Source: Prolixibacteraceae bacterium UBA6029
Lineage (GTDB): Bacteria > Bacteroidota > Bacteroidia > Bacteroidales > Prolixibacteraceae
Assembly (NCBI GenBank): GCA_002429385.1
Contig: DIZL01000002.1
Span: 1 to 17,886, forward strand
Direction of reading: 5' to 3'
Length of the DNA stretch: 17,886 bases
A model generated the notes under the pieces. It ran no database searches. It had not been told where the DNA came from and saw only the letters and a program-made list of their open reading frames with translations. Positions 1 to 8,503 of this stretch are shown here, piece after piece. Position 1 is the stretch's first letter; each line of letters starts with the position of its first letter. A program made the translations under genes and the position numbers.

Positions 1-30
1 AATGCGTAACGTGAGTTAATAATTTAACCA

Positions 31-960
31 ATGAAAGTGTTCCTAAAATCAACTGTACTGTTTGTACTGGTATTTCTGAATATTTTAGTGTACGGACAAG
101 ACTATGTTCTGCCCCTGTATCAGGAGAAAATCCCCAATTCGAAGAATACCGGACAGAAAGAGAAGATTGATAAGAAAGATATCGTTCTGATCAGCAATGT
201 TCAGGATCCTGATATTGCCGTTTATCTGCCCAGCAAGCGTTTTGCCACGGGGCAGGCTGTGGTGATTTGTCCTGGCGGAGGTTACTGGGTATTGGCTTAT
301 GACCTGGAAGGAACCGATGTTGCCCGTTTCCTCAATTCAATTGGCGTTGCAGGTATTGTACTGAAATACCGCCTGCCCACTTACGGGAACTGCATCGAGC
401 CGCACAAAGCGCCTTTAATGGATGCCCAGCGGGCTATGCGCCTTGTTCGTTCGAATGCCAGGGCATGGAACATTGATTCCACCAAGATAGGGATCATGGG
501 CTTCTCCGCAGGAGGACATCTTGCATCAACACTTGGGACTCATTTTGATTTAGGGGACAAGAATTCGACTGACAGGATTGAACAAAAAAGCTGTCGTCCT
601 GATTTTATGATACTGATGTACCCGGTAATTTCATTTACAGCCGATTGTACGCATACCGGTTCGCGGGAGGCCTTGCTGGGAAAGAATCCCGATAAGGCCC
701 TGGTAAACTATTATTCTAACGAATTACAGGTTCAGGATAATACCCCTCCGGCATTTATTGCCCAGGCAGACAATGATACGGGTGTTCCGGTTGAAAATTC
801 ACTGCTTATGTACCAGGCGCTCCGCAAGAAAAAGATACCTGCTGAATTGCACATATTATCAGAGGGTGAACATGGATTTGGACTGGCAGTCAACAATGAA
901 CATGTAGCATCATGGACCAATAGTTTGCGACTGTGGCTGAACTGGTTGAATAAGAAGTAA
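31..960 (+). CDS. Secreted alpha/beta-hydrolase esterase (acetyl-xylan / BD-FAE-like)
   Basis: A 309-residue exported serine esterase that probably removes acetyl or other acyl groups from a polysaccharide or its oligosaccharides in the periplasm or outside. Residues 1-23 form a Sec signal peptide ending in VYGQ. The oxyanion-hole motif CPGGGY is near residues 80-85, the nucleophile elbow GFSAGG gives Ser159, and the acid and histidine fit Asp249 (DTGVPVENS) and His281 (GEHGFGL), so the triad is complete. Length and motif order match the Aes/BD-FAE-like hydrolases common in Bacteroidota glycan loci. The start follows an A-rich leader (aatttaaccaATG) with no clear Shine-Dalgarno site. It is first in a run of same-strand genes, 9 bases before the GH5 gene. 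Exact acyl specificity cannot be read from sequence. Confidence 0.88.
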   Translation: MKVFLKSTVLFVLVFLNILVYGQDYVLPLYQEKIPNSKNTGQKEKIDKKDIVLISNVQDPDIAVYLPSKRFATGQAVVICPGGGYWVLAYDLEGTDVARFLNSIGVAGIVLKYRLPTYGNCIEPHKAPLMDAQRAMRLVRSNARAWNIDSTKIGIMGFSAGGHLASTLGTHFDLGDKNSTDRIEQKSCRPDFMILMYPVISFTADCTHTGSREALLGKNPDKALVNYYSNELQVQDNTPPAFIAQADNDTGVPVENSLLMYQALRKKKIPAELHILSEGEHGFGLAVNNEHVASWTNSLRLWLNWLNKK

Positions 961-969
961 AAAAACTAA

Positions 970-2319
970 ATGACAAATATGATAAAGCACAGACTATTTT
1001 ACCTTGCGATTCTGTTGGCGTTTTCGCTTACGGAAATTGCAAATGCACAAGTTTCAAGACCAGGTTCAGGTACAGGAAAAGGTTGTTTTGTTCTGGACGG
1101 CAAATTATATGATGCGAGTGGAAATGAATTTATCCCTATTGGTGCAAATACCGCAGTTTATTGGCAGTCCGAAGCGAATGGTATAAAGTCTTTTCCGGAT
1201 ATTAAAAAATCTGGGGCCAATTGTGTCCGAATTATTTCAGTAACCAACAATTCGGCTAATACATGGTCGTGGCAAAGTAATTTTACCAAACAAAAAGCCT
1301 GCGTTAAAGCCAGTGTTGACAATAAATTAATTCCCATTCTTGAGTTTCACGATGTGACTTGCGGCAATGGCTACGACAACGATGCGGAAGGGAAAAACCT
1401 GAAGAAATGTGTGGATTACTGGTGCACTCCAAATTTAGTATCTCTTTGTAAAGAATATGAAAAGTACCTGATTGTAAATGTTGCCAATGAATGGGGACCA
1501 GGTAATGTAGGTTGGTGTGATAGTTATAAAAAGGCAATAACTGCCATGCGTGCGGCCGGAATAAAAAATACCATTTTAATTGATGCAGGGGGGTGTGGAC
1601 AAAATCCAACCACCATAATAAATTTTGGGCAGGAACTCCTGAATTTTGATCCGGAACAGAACATCCTGTTTTCGATTCATTTCTACGGGGGTTGGATGAC
1701 CAAAGAAAAAAGTAAAGCAAGCTGGCAATATTACGTCGAAGATTATCTGCAAATGTTTAAAACTAAAAAATTGCCGGTTATTGTCGGTGAATTTGGATGG
1801 ACTGGCGCACCCGATAATTTTACACTTTATGATCCCAAAACAATCATTTCTGAATGTAACAAACAGGGCATTGGATGGTTATTCTGGGCGTGGAACAGCA
1901 ATCCAACTGAAACTTACTATGATATTGTAGCCGATTATACACAGGGTTATTCAACAGTATCCGATTTAACTTTGCATGGTCAATATATCGTGCAACAATT
2001 TAAGGAGAACGCCAAAGAGGCCACATCATTTCTACCTACTTCAGCCTTCTTTCCTGAATATGAGTTGAAGAAGTCAATTTTATTGTATCCCAATCCATTG
2101 ACATGTAATGCACTAAATATTGAATACAGAAATATGGAAAGTGCAGATTTTACCCGGATAGAGATCAAAAATATCTTTGGGCAGACTGTTAAAAACATTC
2201 AAATGGATGGAAATATATCAACCCAACTCATTTTGAATAGTATGGCATCAGGAACTTATTTTATATGTTTCAAAAACGATAATAAAAGCTACACGAGTAA
2301 ATTGGTCATAAACAACTAA
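970..2319 (+). CDS. GH5 endo-beta-mannanase-like enzyme with T9SS type A sorting domain
   Basis: A secreted 449-residue glycoside hydrolase. Residues 1-27 are a signal peptide (ending NANAQ-like, IANAQ); an alternative ATG four codons in would also give one. The catalytic barrel spans about 30-345. The order of motifs (GNEFIPIGAN, GANCVRI, LEFHDVTCG, NVANEWG, DAGGCGQNP, FSIHFYGGW, VGEFGW, GWLFWAWN) closely follows the bacterial GH5_8 beta-mannanases as I remember them. The acid/base is Glu174 and the nucleophile Glu274. About ten cysteines in the barrel suggest disulfides. Residues about 370-449 (LYPNPL, FGQTV, SGTYFI, KLVINN) are a T9SS type A C-terminal domain, so the product is probably released or anchored at the cell surface. 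It follows the esterase by 9 bases and precedes rhaD by 10. Mannan specificity is inferred, not shown. Confidence 0.87.
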   Translation: MTNMIKHRLFYLAILLAFSLTEIANAQVSRPGSGTGKGCFVLDGKLYDASGNEFIPIGANTAVYWQSEANGIKSFPDIKKSGANCVRIISVTNNSANTWSWQSNFTKQKACVKASVDNKLIPILEFHDVTCGNGYDNDAEGKNLKKCVDYWCTPNLVSLCKEYEKYLIVNVANEWGPGNVGWCDSYKKAITAMRAAGIKNTILIDAGGCGQNPTTIINFGQELLNFDPEQNILFSIHFYGGWMTKEKSKASWQYYVEDYLQMFKTKKLPVIVGEFGWTGAPDNFTLYDPKTIISECNKQGIGWLFWAWNSNPTETYYDIVADYTQGYSTVSDLTLHGQYIVQQFKENAKEATSFLPTSAFFPEYELKKSILLYPNPLTCNALNIEYRNMESADFTRIEIKNIFGQTVKNIQMDGNISTQLILNSMASGTYFICFKNDNKSYTSKLVINN

Positions 2320-2329
2320 TAATTTTTCC

Positions 2330-3133
2330 ATGCAAAAACTAATCAACGAAATAAAGAAAACCAGTGGGGATATGGCCCGCCGCGGATGGGCAGAATCGAA
2401 CGGAGGGAATATCAGCCTGAGGTTGAACGAGGAAAACTATGCTTTTTTCAATGAGTTTCAGCCCAAGTCGGAAATGATTAAATTACCCATGGGAATGCCT
2501 GAAATTGCAGGTGAACGATTCCTTGTCACCGGAACGGGCCGCTTCCTGCGTAACATTGAGGTCTTCCCGGAGAAGAATATTGGTGTCATTGAGATTGACA
2601 ATATGGGTAAAAACTGGCAGTTGCTGTGGGGCTATGAACCTGTTGGTGCGCCAACGTCAGAACTTCCATCGCATTTGTTGTCGCACTGCCGTATCAAAGC
2701 GAAATCGGATAACCAGTCCTTTGCATTCATTCATACGCACCCCAATAGCGTGATTGCCCTCACTTATGCTGTAGCCAATCTTGACACCAGGAGTCTGAGT
2801 AAGTTGCTCTGGCAGAGTCATGCCGAATGTGTGGTTGTTTTTCCGCAGGGCATTGAATTTTTGCCTTGGGTAATGGCCGGAAGCATGGATTTGGGAATAG
2901 CAACTGCCGATGCCATGACCAAAAGGAACCTTGCCGTCTGGCAGTTTCACGGCATATGCGGATGCGGGAGAAACCTCGATGAAGCCTTTGGGCGGATTGA
3001 TGTGGCCGAAAAAGCAGCGGAGATCTGTCTGCGCGTCATGGCAGCCGGAGGTGTGAAACAAACCCTTAGCGATGCCCAATTGCGAGCGATTGCAGCCAAT
3101 TTTAATTGCCCATTGGATGAAACATTGTTTTAA
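2330..3133 (+). CDS. rhaD: Rhamnulose-1-phosphate aldolase
   Basis: A 267-residue cytoplasmic class II aldolase that splits L-rhamnulose 1-phosphate into dihydroxyacetone phosphate and L-lactaldehyde, the last step of L-rhamnose catabolism. It has no signal peptide. The fold markers are NGGN (residues 24-27, phosphate binding), TSELPSH with the catalytic Glu111, and zinc ligands His135 and His137 (FIHTHPN) and His207 (FHGICGCG). The spacing Glu/His/His/His matches the E. coli enzyme almost exactly, as does the length, and VVFPQGIEFLPW and GGVKQT are also shared. It begins 10 bases after the GH5 stop and ends 29 bases before the FAD oxidoreductase start, so it is probably co-transcribed with exported enzymes. 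rhaA, rhaB and rhaT are not in the window. Fuculose aldolase is less likely because of the extended insertions typical of RhaD. Confidence 0.95.
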   Translation: MQKLINEIKKTSGDMARRGWAESNGGNISLRLNEENYAFFNEFQPKSEMIKLPMGMPEIAGERFLVTGTGRFLRNIEVFPEKNIGVIEIDNMGKNWQLLWGYEPVGAPTSELPSHLLSHCRIKAKSDNQSFAFIHTHPNSVIALTYAVANLDTRSLSKLLWQSHAECVVVFPQGIEFLPWVMAGSMDLGIATADAMTKRNLAVWQFHGICGCGRNLDEAFGRIDVAEKAAEICLRVMAAGGVKQTLSDAQLRAIAANFNCPLDETLF

Positions 3134-3162
3134 ACCAGGAATTACATCTAATAGCAAATCCC

Positions 3163-4857
3163 ATGGGTAAAACAATACAATTAACCGCGATCTGTATTCT
3201 TTCATGCATAACACTCATTTTACAACCACTACAGGCAAATTCTCAAACGGGTAAGGAGTATGATCTTGTAATTTACGGAGGAACATCATCCGGAGTAAGT
3301 GCAGCCATTCAGGCCTCCCGTATGGGAAAAACCGCAGTATTGATTGAGCCTACGACAAGAATCGGCGGTCTAACTACCGGTGGCCTGGGACAAACTGATA
3401 TTGGTAATAAGCAGGCAATAGGAGGGATTGCCCGAGAATTCTATCAAAATGTGAAAAAGTATTATGAGAATCCCGAAAACTGGAAATGGCAGAAAAGGGA
3501 GGAATATCGTGATGGAGGTCAGACTAAAACAGATTCAAATGAAGATGCGATGTGGACATTTGAGCCTTCTGCTGCATTAAAAATTCTCCGCCAAATGTTA
3601 GAAAAGGAGAAAAATATCACTCTGGTATATAAACAGCGTTTAAACCGAAAAAACGGGGTAAAGAAAACTAAAGGGGTGATTACTTCTATTACAATGGAAA
3701 GTGGTCAGACTTTTCGTGGTAAAATGTTTATTGATGCCACTTATGAAGGTGATTTGATGGCAGCCGCAGGAGTAAGCTATACCGTTGGCAGGGAATCGAA
3801 CCGGAAATACGGGGAAACCTTAAATGGCATTCAGGCGAATGACACTAGCAAAACTTTACTTGGAGAAAGATCATTAAATGCAGGGAATCACAATTTTGTC
3901 CCCGGAGTTGATCCATATATTGTAAAGGGTGATCCTTCAAGCGGATTGCTCCCTTTCATCAATGAAAAGGGACTTAAAAAAGATGGTTCACGGAATGATG
4001 GAGTACAGGCCTATTGTTTCCGAATGTGTCTGACCGACCTTCCTGAAAACAGGATTCCGTTTGAAAAGCCTGTCCATTACAACGAACTTGACTACGAACT
4101 GCTTTTCAGAAATTTCGAGGCAGGCGAAACCCAGATTCCATGGATCAATTCTTCCATGCCGAATAGAAAAACTGACACCAATAACAATCATGGCTTTTCA
4201 TCTGACTTTATTGGTCAGAATTATCAATATACGGAAGCCGGTTATGAGGAAAGGGAGAAATTTGCTGAACGTCAGCGCAATTATCAGAAAGGATTACTTT
4301 GGACTTTGGCTTACCATCCAAGGATTCCTGAAAAGATCAGGAACGAGATATCACGCTGGGGCACCTGCAAGGATGAATTTGATCGGGGTGGCTGGCAGGA
4401 GCAATTGTATGTCAGGGAAGCCCGCAGAATGATCAGTGATTGTGTAATGACACAATACCATTGCGAAGGATTAGTTGTTGCTGACGATCCGGTTGGACTG
4501 GCTGCTTATGGAATGGATTCGCATCATGTTCAGCGGTACGTAACCAAAGATGGATTTGTAAAAAATGAAGGAAACGTTCAGGCCAATGTGAAAGGCCCTT
4601 TCCCAATCAGTTATCGTTCTATCGTTCCCAGTGAAAAGGAATGTAAAAACCTGTTGGTGCCGGTTTGTCTGAGTTCTACGCACATCGCTTTTGGTTCTAT
4701 CCGTATGGAACCGGTATTTATGGTTCTGGGTCAATCTGCAGCAATAGCCGCATCACTGGCGATTGACAAAAACTGTGATTTGCAGAATCTTGATTATGCT
4801 GACCTGAAAGTAAAATTAGTACAGTATAACCAGCGATTGGCAAATATTACACGATAA
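3163..4857 (+). CDS. Exported FAD-dependent oxidoreductase (FAD_oxidored family)
   Basis: A 564-residue flavoprotein. Residues 1-28 form a Sec-type signal peptide (hydrophobic stretch about 7-24, ending QANSQ) without a twin-arginine. The dinucleotide-binding motif is VIYGGTSSGVSAA (36-48) with Glu62 at the end of strand 2, followed by RIGGLTTGGLG (67-75), the pattern of the PF12831-type FAD oxidoreductases. Other conserved-looking blocks are FIDATYEGDLMAAAG, CFRMCLTD, REARRM and the C-terminal PLLGQSAAIAASLA-like segment VLGQSAAIAASLA. The substrate is unknown; members occur in Bacteroidota glycan loci and are sometimes misnamed xanthan lyase, which nothing here supports. It lies 29 bases after rhaD. 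A Sec rather than Tat signal is notable for a flavoprotein and implies that FAD is bound after export, or that the signal is atypical. Confidence 0.85.
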   Translation: MGKTIQLTAICILSCITLILQPLQANSQTGKEYDLVIYGGTSSGVSAAIQASRMGKTAVLIEPTTRIGGLTTGGLGQTDIGNKQAIGGIAREFYQNVKKYYENPENWKWQKREEYRDGGQTKTDSNEDAMWTFEPSAALKILRQMLEKEKNITLVYKQRLNRKNGVKKTKGVITSITMESGQTFRGKMFIDATYEGDLMAAAGVSYTVGRESNRKYGETLNGIQANDTSKTLLGERSLNAGNHNFVPGVDPYIVKGDPSSGLLPFINEKGLKKDGSRNDGVQAYCFRMCLTDLPENRIPFEKPVHYNELDYELLFRNFEAGETQIPWINSSMPNRKTDTNNNHGFSSDFIGQNYQYTEAGYEEREKFAERQRNYQKGLLWTLAYHPRIPEKIRNEISRWGTCKDEFDRGGWQEQLYVREARRMISDCVMTQYHCEGLVVADDPVGLAAYGMDSHHVQRYVTKDGFVKNEGNVQANVKGPFPISYRSIVPSEKECKNLLVPVCLSSTHIAFGSIRMEPVFMVLGQSAAIAASLAIDKNCDLQNLDYADLKVKLVQYNQRLANITR

Positions 4858-4920
4858 GAGGAGTAAGTAAAGTATCAGAAGTAATCGAAATATTCTTAAT
4901 TTTACTCATTGAATATCAAT

Positions 4921-6444
4921 ATGAAAGACAAATCTATTTTATTGTTCTTCATTCTGTTTATTAATCTGCCGGTTGTTGCAAGGGATTACAACATCCTTGA
5001 TTTTGGTGCGGTAAAAGGTAAACTGTCAACCATTGCCATTCAAAAGGCTGTGGACGAATGTTTTACTGCAGGAGGTGGACGGGTAGTTGTTCCAACCGGA
5101 ACATTTATCACGGACAGTTTCATTCTGAAAAGTAATGTGAACTTGTATCTTGAACAGGGTGCCGAGCTTTCAGGGAGCGAAAATATTAAGGATTACACGG
5201 CTGGAGACCTTACACATGGAATGATATCTTGTGAGGATGCGGTCAATGTTGCAATTTCAGGATCAGGAACGATCAATGGAAACGGCACAAAGTTTTATAA
5301 GGCTGATAAAACGCAAGGTTCCTCTGAGTTTGATAAAAGCATTATCCGTCAAAAGGAGAATTATATGCCCGAGGGGAATTTCTTTACAGATGGTCCGCTC
5401 GTACGGATTTCCAATCCCGGGATATCTATTGCATTTTTCAATTGCACCAATGTTTCAATTACAGGTATCACCATTAAAGATACACCGTTTTGGGCCACCC
5501 GCTTTAATTATTGCGACGGTCTGCTGATTGACGGGATTACTATTCTGAACAATCCGCTTGTGCCCAACAATGACGGCATTCATTGCTCTACCTCAAGAAA
5601 CATCAGAATCTCAAACTGTAACGTTATTGCCGGCGACGATGCCATTGTGGTGACCGGCTTTTCGAAAGATACTGAGGTTCCCGGCTATAACTCATCTGAG
5701 CAGGATAATCATTTATATGGCAACAAGACCATTTATGCCGAAAATGTAACGGTTTCCAATTGTCAGCTTAAATCCAGTTCTGTTGGCATCCGTATTGGAT
5801 ATGGTCAGCATCCCATTCGCAGGTGTACCTTTTCCAATATTGTAATCTATGATTCACAACGGGGAATTGGCATTTTTGCACATGACGCAAGCAACATCGA
5901 GGACCTGATATTCACCGATATCATCATCGAAACCCGCCTGTTCAACGGGCAATGGTGGGGCCATGGCGAACCGATTCATTTATCCAGTATGTCACGCTTT
6001 TCCGGGAAGGTGGCCGGACGGATCAAGAACGTTCAGTTCAACAACATTAACGCCATTGGAGAGCAGGGAATTCTGGTTTACGGGCTGAAGGAAAGTCCGA
6101 TGGAGAATATACAGTTCAATAATGTGCAGCTCCGGATGCGGAAAGGGAAAGAAACCATGGATTATGGCGGCAACTTTGACCTTCGGCCAGCTTCGGAACG
6201 TTCGATGAGGATGTTTGAGCATGATATACCGGGAATTTATGCACAGAATGTAAATAATCTATCCATTCGTAACTTTAAACTGAGCTGGAATAATGATCTT
6301 CCTGACTTTTTTACTCATGGGATCGAATGTAAGGACATCAGTGATTTGCTTATCACAGACTTTGTTGGAGCAGGAAATCCGAATGCGCCGGATAGTCAGA
6401 AAGTTAAACTTGAGAATTCAACGTATAGAAAGTCAGAAAAATGA
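4921..6444 (+). CDS. GH28-family-like right-handed beta-helix hydrolase
   Basis: A 507-residue secreted protein of the pectate-lyase/polygalacturonase superfamily. I choose the ATG at 4921 over the upstream TTG at 4909 because the ATG sits directly at a clean signal peptide (about residues 1-20, ending VVAR). N-terminal NILDFGAV, AIQKAVDEC and GGGRVVVPTG are typical of GH28. The helix carries NNDGIH (Asp218) and AGDDAI (Asp239, Asp240), matching the three catalytic aspartates of GH28. The canonical GHG histidine motif is replaced by SVG (287-289) and RIK by RGIGI (314-318). A WWGHGEPIHLS segment follows and is seen in related Bacteroidota and Firmicutes proteins. It may act on a galacturonan or rhamnogalacturonan backbone or on another uronic-acid-containing glycan. 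The fold is clear; the substrate is not. Confidence 0.82.
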   Translation: MKDKSILLFFILFINLPVVARDYNILDFGAVKGKLSTIAIQKAVDECFTAGGGRVVVPTGTFITDSFILKSNVNLYLEQGAELSGSENIKDYTAGDLTHGMISCEDAVNVAISGSGTINGNGTKFYKADKTQGSSEFDKSIIRQKENYMPEGNFFTDGPLVRISNPGISIAFFNCTNVSITGITIKDTPFWATRFNYCDGLLIDGITILNNPLVPNNDGIHCSTSRNIRISNCNVIAGDDAIVVTGFSKDTEVPGYNSSEQDNHLYGNKTIYAENVTVSNCQLKSSSVGIRIGYGQHPIRRCTFSNIVIYDSQRGIGIFAHDASNIEDLIFTDIIIETRLFNGQWWGHGEPIHLSSMSRFSGKVAGRIKNVQFNNINAIGEQGILVYGLKESPMENIQFNNVQLRMRKGKETMDYGGNFDLRPASERSMRMFEHDIPGIYAQNVNNLSIRNFKLSWNNDLPDFFTHGIECKDISDLLITDFVGAGNPNAPDSQKVKLENSTYRKSEK

Positions 6445-6475
6445 TTGCCTTTTTCCATTTTATAAGATATGTTTC
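6445..6475 (+). promoter_or_regulatory. Candidate Bacteroidota sigma-ABfr-type promoter
   Basis: TTG at 6445-6447 is followed after 20 bases by TATGTTTC at 6468-6475, one mismatch from the Bacteroidota -7 consensus TAnnTTTG at the usual spacing. It lies just after the GH28 stop codon in the largest gap (90 bases) among the first eight genes and would give a leader of roughly 50 bases before the esterase at 6535. This could be an internal promoter for the 6535-9415 genes. The match is short, so chance cannot be excluded. Confidence 0.35.
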
Positions 6476-6534
6476 CCTTAATTTAGGAGCATAATAATCT
6501 ATCAAAATCTATAAATCGATAACAACAGCCAACT

Positions 6535-7401
6535 ATGAGAAAACAAATTTTATCCCTTCTTGCTTTGTGTTTATTCACCACTTCTTTTTTACTGGCTCAA
6601 AGCAGTAAAGTTTCCGATAACCTGTCTATGACCAGTAAGATCCTTAAAATGGACCGAAAGTACGCCATATACCTGCCAACCGATTATGAAACTTCGGGGC
6701 GCAGCTATCCTGTTTTGTATTTGCTGCATGGGGCTGGTGACGATCAAACCGGTTGGGTTCAGTTTGGCGAAGTAAAAAGCATTACTGATAAAGCTACCCT
6801 GGATGGAAAATGTACAGCCATGATTATTGTGATGCCCGATGGAAACACTGGTCAGCGAGGTTATTTCAACAGCCCTAAAGGTGATTGGAACTATGAAGAT
6901 TTTTTCTTTACTGAATTTATGCCCTATATTGAAAAGACTTACCGTATCAGGGCCGAGAAAAGGTATCGTGCCATATCAGGGTTGTCGATGGGCGGCGGTG
7001 GAACTTTCATGTATGCCCTTCATCATCCTGAATTGTTTTCTTCGGCTTGCCCGTTGAGTGCATCAGTAGGAGCTCTTACCCTGGAGGAAGCAAGTACACG
7101 TTTAAAAAAACAATATCCTGACATTACAGATGCCGATATCACTAAAAACTTCAACGATCTGAGCGCTATTTCTTTGATTAATAATATGCCTGAAGACCAG
7201 AAGAAGGCTATCCGCTGGTATATCGATTGTGGTGATGACGATTTTTTGTATGAAGGGAACTGCCTGGCTCATATTGCTATGCGCAAAAAGGACATTCCTC
7301 ATGAATTCCGCATCCGCGACGGAGCCCATAACTGGACCTACTGGCGTGAAGCTTTGCCAACCGTGCTGGAATTTGTATCAATGTCGTTTCATCAATTTTA
7401 G
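6535..7401 (+). CDS. Secreted CE1-like (esterase D family) carbohydrate esterase
   Basis: A 288-residue exported serine esterase of the PF00756 type, the group holding feruloyl and acetyl-xylan esterases of family CE1. Residues 1-22 are a signal peptide (ending FLLAQ). Conserved parts are RKYAIYLP, YPVLYLLHGAGDD (oxyanion region), IIVMPDG, the nucleophile elbow GLSMGG with Ser151, the acidic cluster DCGDDDFLY (Asp234-236) and DGAHNWTYWREAL with His265. The triad is therefore complete. It is the second, unrelated esterase of the window, which suggests an acylated substrate. It has a 90-base upstream gap holding a possible promoter and is followed 12 bases later by the GH5_25-like gene. The acyl group it removes is unknown. 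Confidence 0.88.
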   Translation: MRKQILSLLALCLFTTSFLLAQSSKVSDNLSMTSKILKMDRKYAIYLPTDYETSGRSYPVLYLLHGAGDDQTGWVQFGEVKSITDKATLDGKCTAMIIVMPDGNTGQRGYFNSPKGDWNYEDFFFTEFMPYIEKTYRIRAEKRYRAISGLSMGGGGTFMYALHHPELFSSACPLSASVGALTLEEASTRLKKQYPDITDADITKNFNDLSAISLINNMPEDQKKAIRWYIDCGDDDFLYEGNCLAHIAMRKKDIPHEFRIRDGAHNWTYWREALPTVLEFVSMSFHQF

Positions 7402-7413
7402 AAACCATTCTGC

Positions 7414-8472
7414 ATGTACAAACTTTTTTTCCTTCTGGCAGGTTTAATAATTTCAATAGAAGCATATTGTATTCAATCATACAATATTGAGACTGCTTTG
7501 GTCACCAAAACAGACAGTCTCATTGCTTTCAAACGAAATGCCATTCTGGGCAGGGGAATAAACTTTGGCAATGCACTAGAAGCACCTAATGAGGGGGAAT
7601 GGGGACTGACAATTAAAGAATCGTATGTTCAGGAAGTAAAAGATGCAGGATTTAACTCCGTCCGTCTCCCCATTTGCTGGTCGGCACACACCAGTTATAC
7701 CGCTCCACATACCATTGATGCGGCATTCCTCAAACGGGTGGATACTGTCGTAAATTGGTGCACCAGCCGGGGACTTGCAGTGATAATCACCATGCATCAT
7801 TTCAACGAATTGTACGATAATCCCGACAACCGGATTTACCGGAACATGTTAATGGCTATATGGCAGCAATTGTGCACCCATTATAAAAATACTGGCCCCG
7901 ACAAACTGTTTTTTGAAGTACTCAATGAACCGCATAGCAACCTGACTGCCGAAAAATGGAATATCATGATCTCATCGATAGTGCAAACAATCCAAAAGAT
8001 TGACAATGAGCGAACGCTGATTATTGATGTCCCTGATTATGGATACCACGAATCGATTGGCAAACTTGTGATTTCTGAAAGTGAGAACAATGTCATTGTG
8101 AGCGTACGATATTATCTGCCTTATCCGTTTACACTCCAGGGGGCTCATTGGGCCGAAGGTTCAGCCAAATGGTTAGGTACCACCTGGACTGCTACCCCGG
8201 AGCAAAAAAATACGGTAGAAGCTGATATGCTGAAGATTCAAAGCTGGGCAAAAGAGCATCATCGGCCTGTTACCATTGGAGAATTTGGGGCAATCCTGTA
8301 TGCTGATGCAACAAACAGGCTAATATGGACCGACTATGTTACACGAAGCTTCGAATCTCATAACTTTAGCTGGAGTTATTTCGATTTTGGGGTTATCTTT
8401 AAGGCGTATGATATTGAAAAAAACGTTTGGCTAAAAGGTTTCCCTAAGGCATTGATTCATCAATCCAAATAA
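7414..8472 (+). CDS. GH5_25-like endoglucanase/mannanase with altered active site
   Basis: A 352-residue secreted GH5 enzyme. Residues 1-18 or so are a signal peptide. From GRGINFGNALEAPNEG onward it follows Thermotoga maritima Cel5A (GH5_25, glucan- and mannan-cleaving) closely by eye: VRLPICWSAH (Arg84), MHHFNEL (His128, His129), VLNEPHSNLT (acid/base Glu172), GAHWAEGSAKWLG and IGEFGA (nucleophile Glu290). Two positions normally invariant in GH5 differ: HYY is RYY (Arg232) and the WEF tryptophan is Phe323 in SYFDF. Both catalytic glutamates remain, so it may still be active, with changed binding in the -1 subsite, or be degraded in function. It lies 12 bases after the esterase and 31 before the isomerase. 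It has no T9SS tail, so it is probably periplasmic or outer-membrane-proximal. Confidence 0.87.
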   Translation: MYKLFFLLAGLIISIEAYCIQSYNIETALVTKTDSLIAFKRNAILGRGINFGNALEAPNEGEWGLTIKESYVQEVKDAGFNSVRLPICWSAHTSYTAPHTIDAAFLKRVDTVVNWCTSRGLAVIITMHHFNELYDNPDNRIYRNMLMAIWQQLCTHYKNTGPDKLFFEVLNEPHSNLTAEKWNIMISSIVQTIQKIDNERTLIIDVPDYGYHESIGKLVISESENNVIVSVRYYLPYPFTLQGAHWAEGSAKWLGTTWTATPEQKNTVEADMLKIQSWAKEHHRPVTIGEFGAILYADATNRLIWTDYVTRSFESHNFSWSYFDFGVIFKAYDIEKNVWLKGFPKALIHQSK

Positions 8473-8503
8473 AATCTATTTATCATCTAAATAAATAAAC
8501 ACT

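Noticed and set aside
3163..4857. Xanthan lyase, a name sometimes attached to this FAD-dependent protein type.
   Set aside because: The sequence shows an FAD-binding fold and none of the alpha/alpha-barrel lyase features.
4909..4920. TTG at 4909 as the start of the GH28-like gene.
   Set aside because: It adds only four residues, while the in-frame ATG at 4921 sits right at the signal peptide.
7414..8472. Sequencing error as the cause of Arg232 and Phe323 in the GH5_25-like enzyme.
   Set aside because: Each needs two or more base changes from the usual codon in an otherwise intact frame, so independent errors are unlikely.
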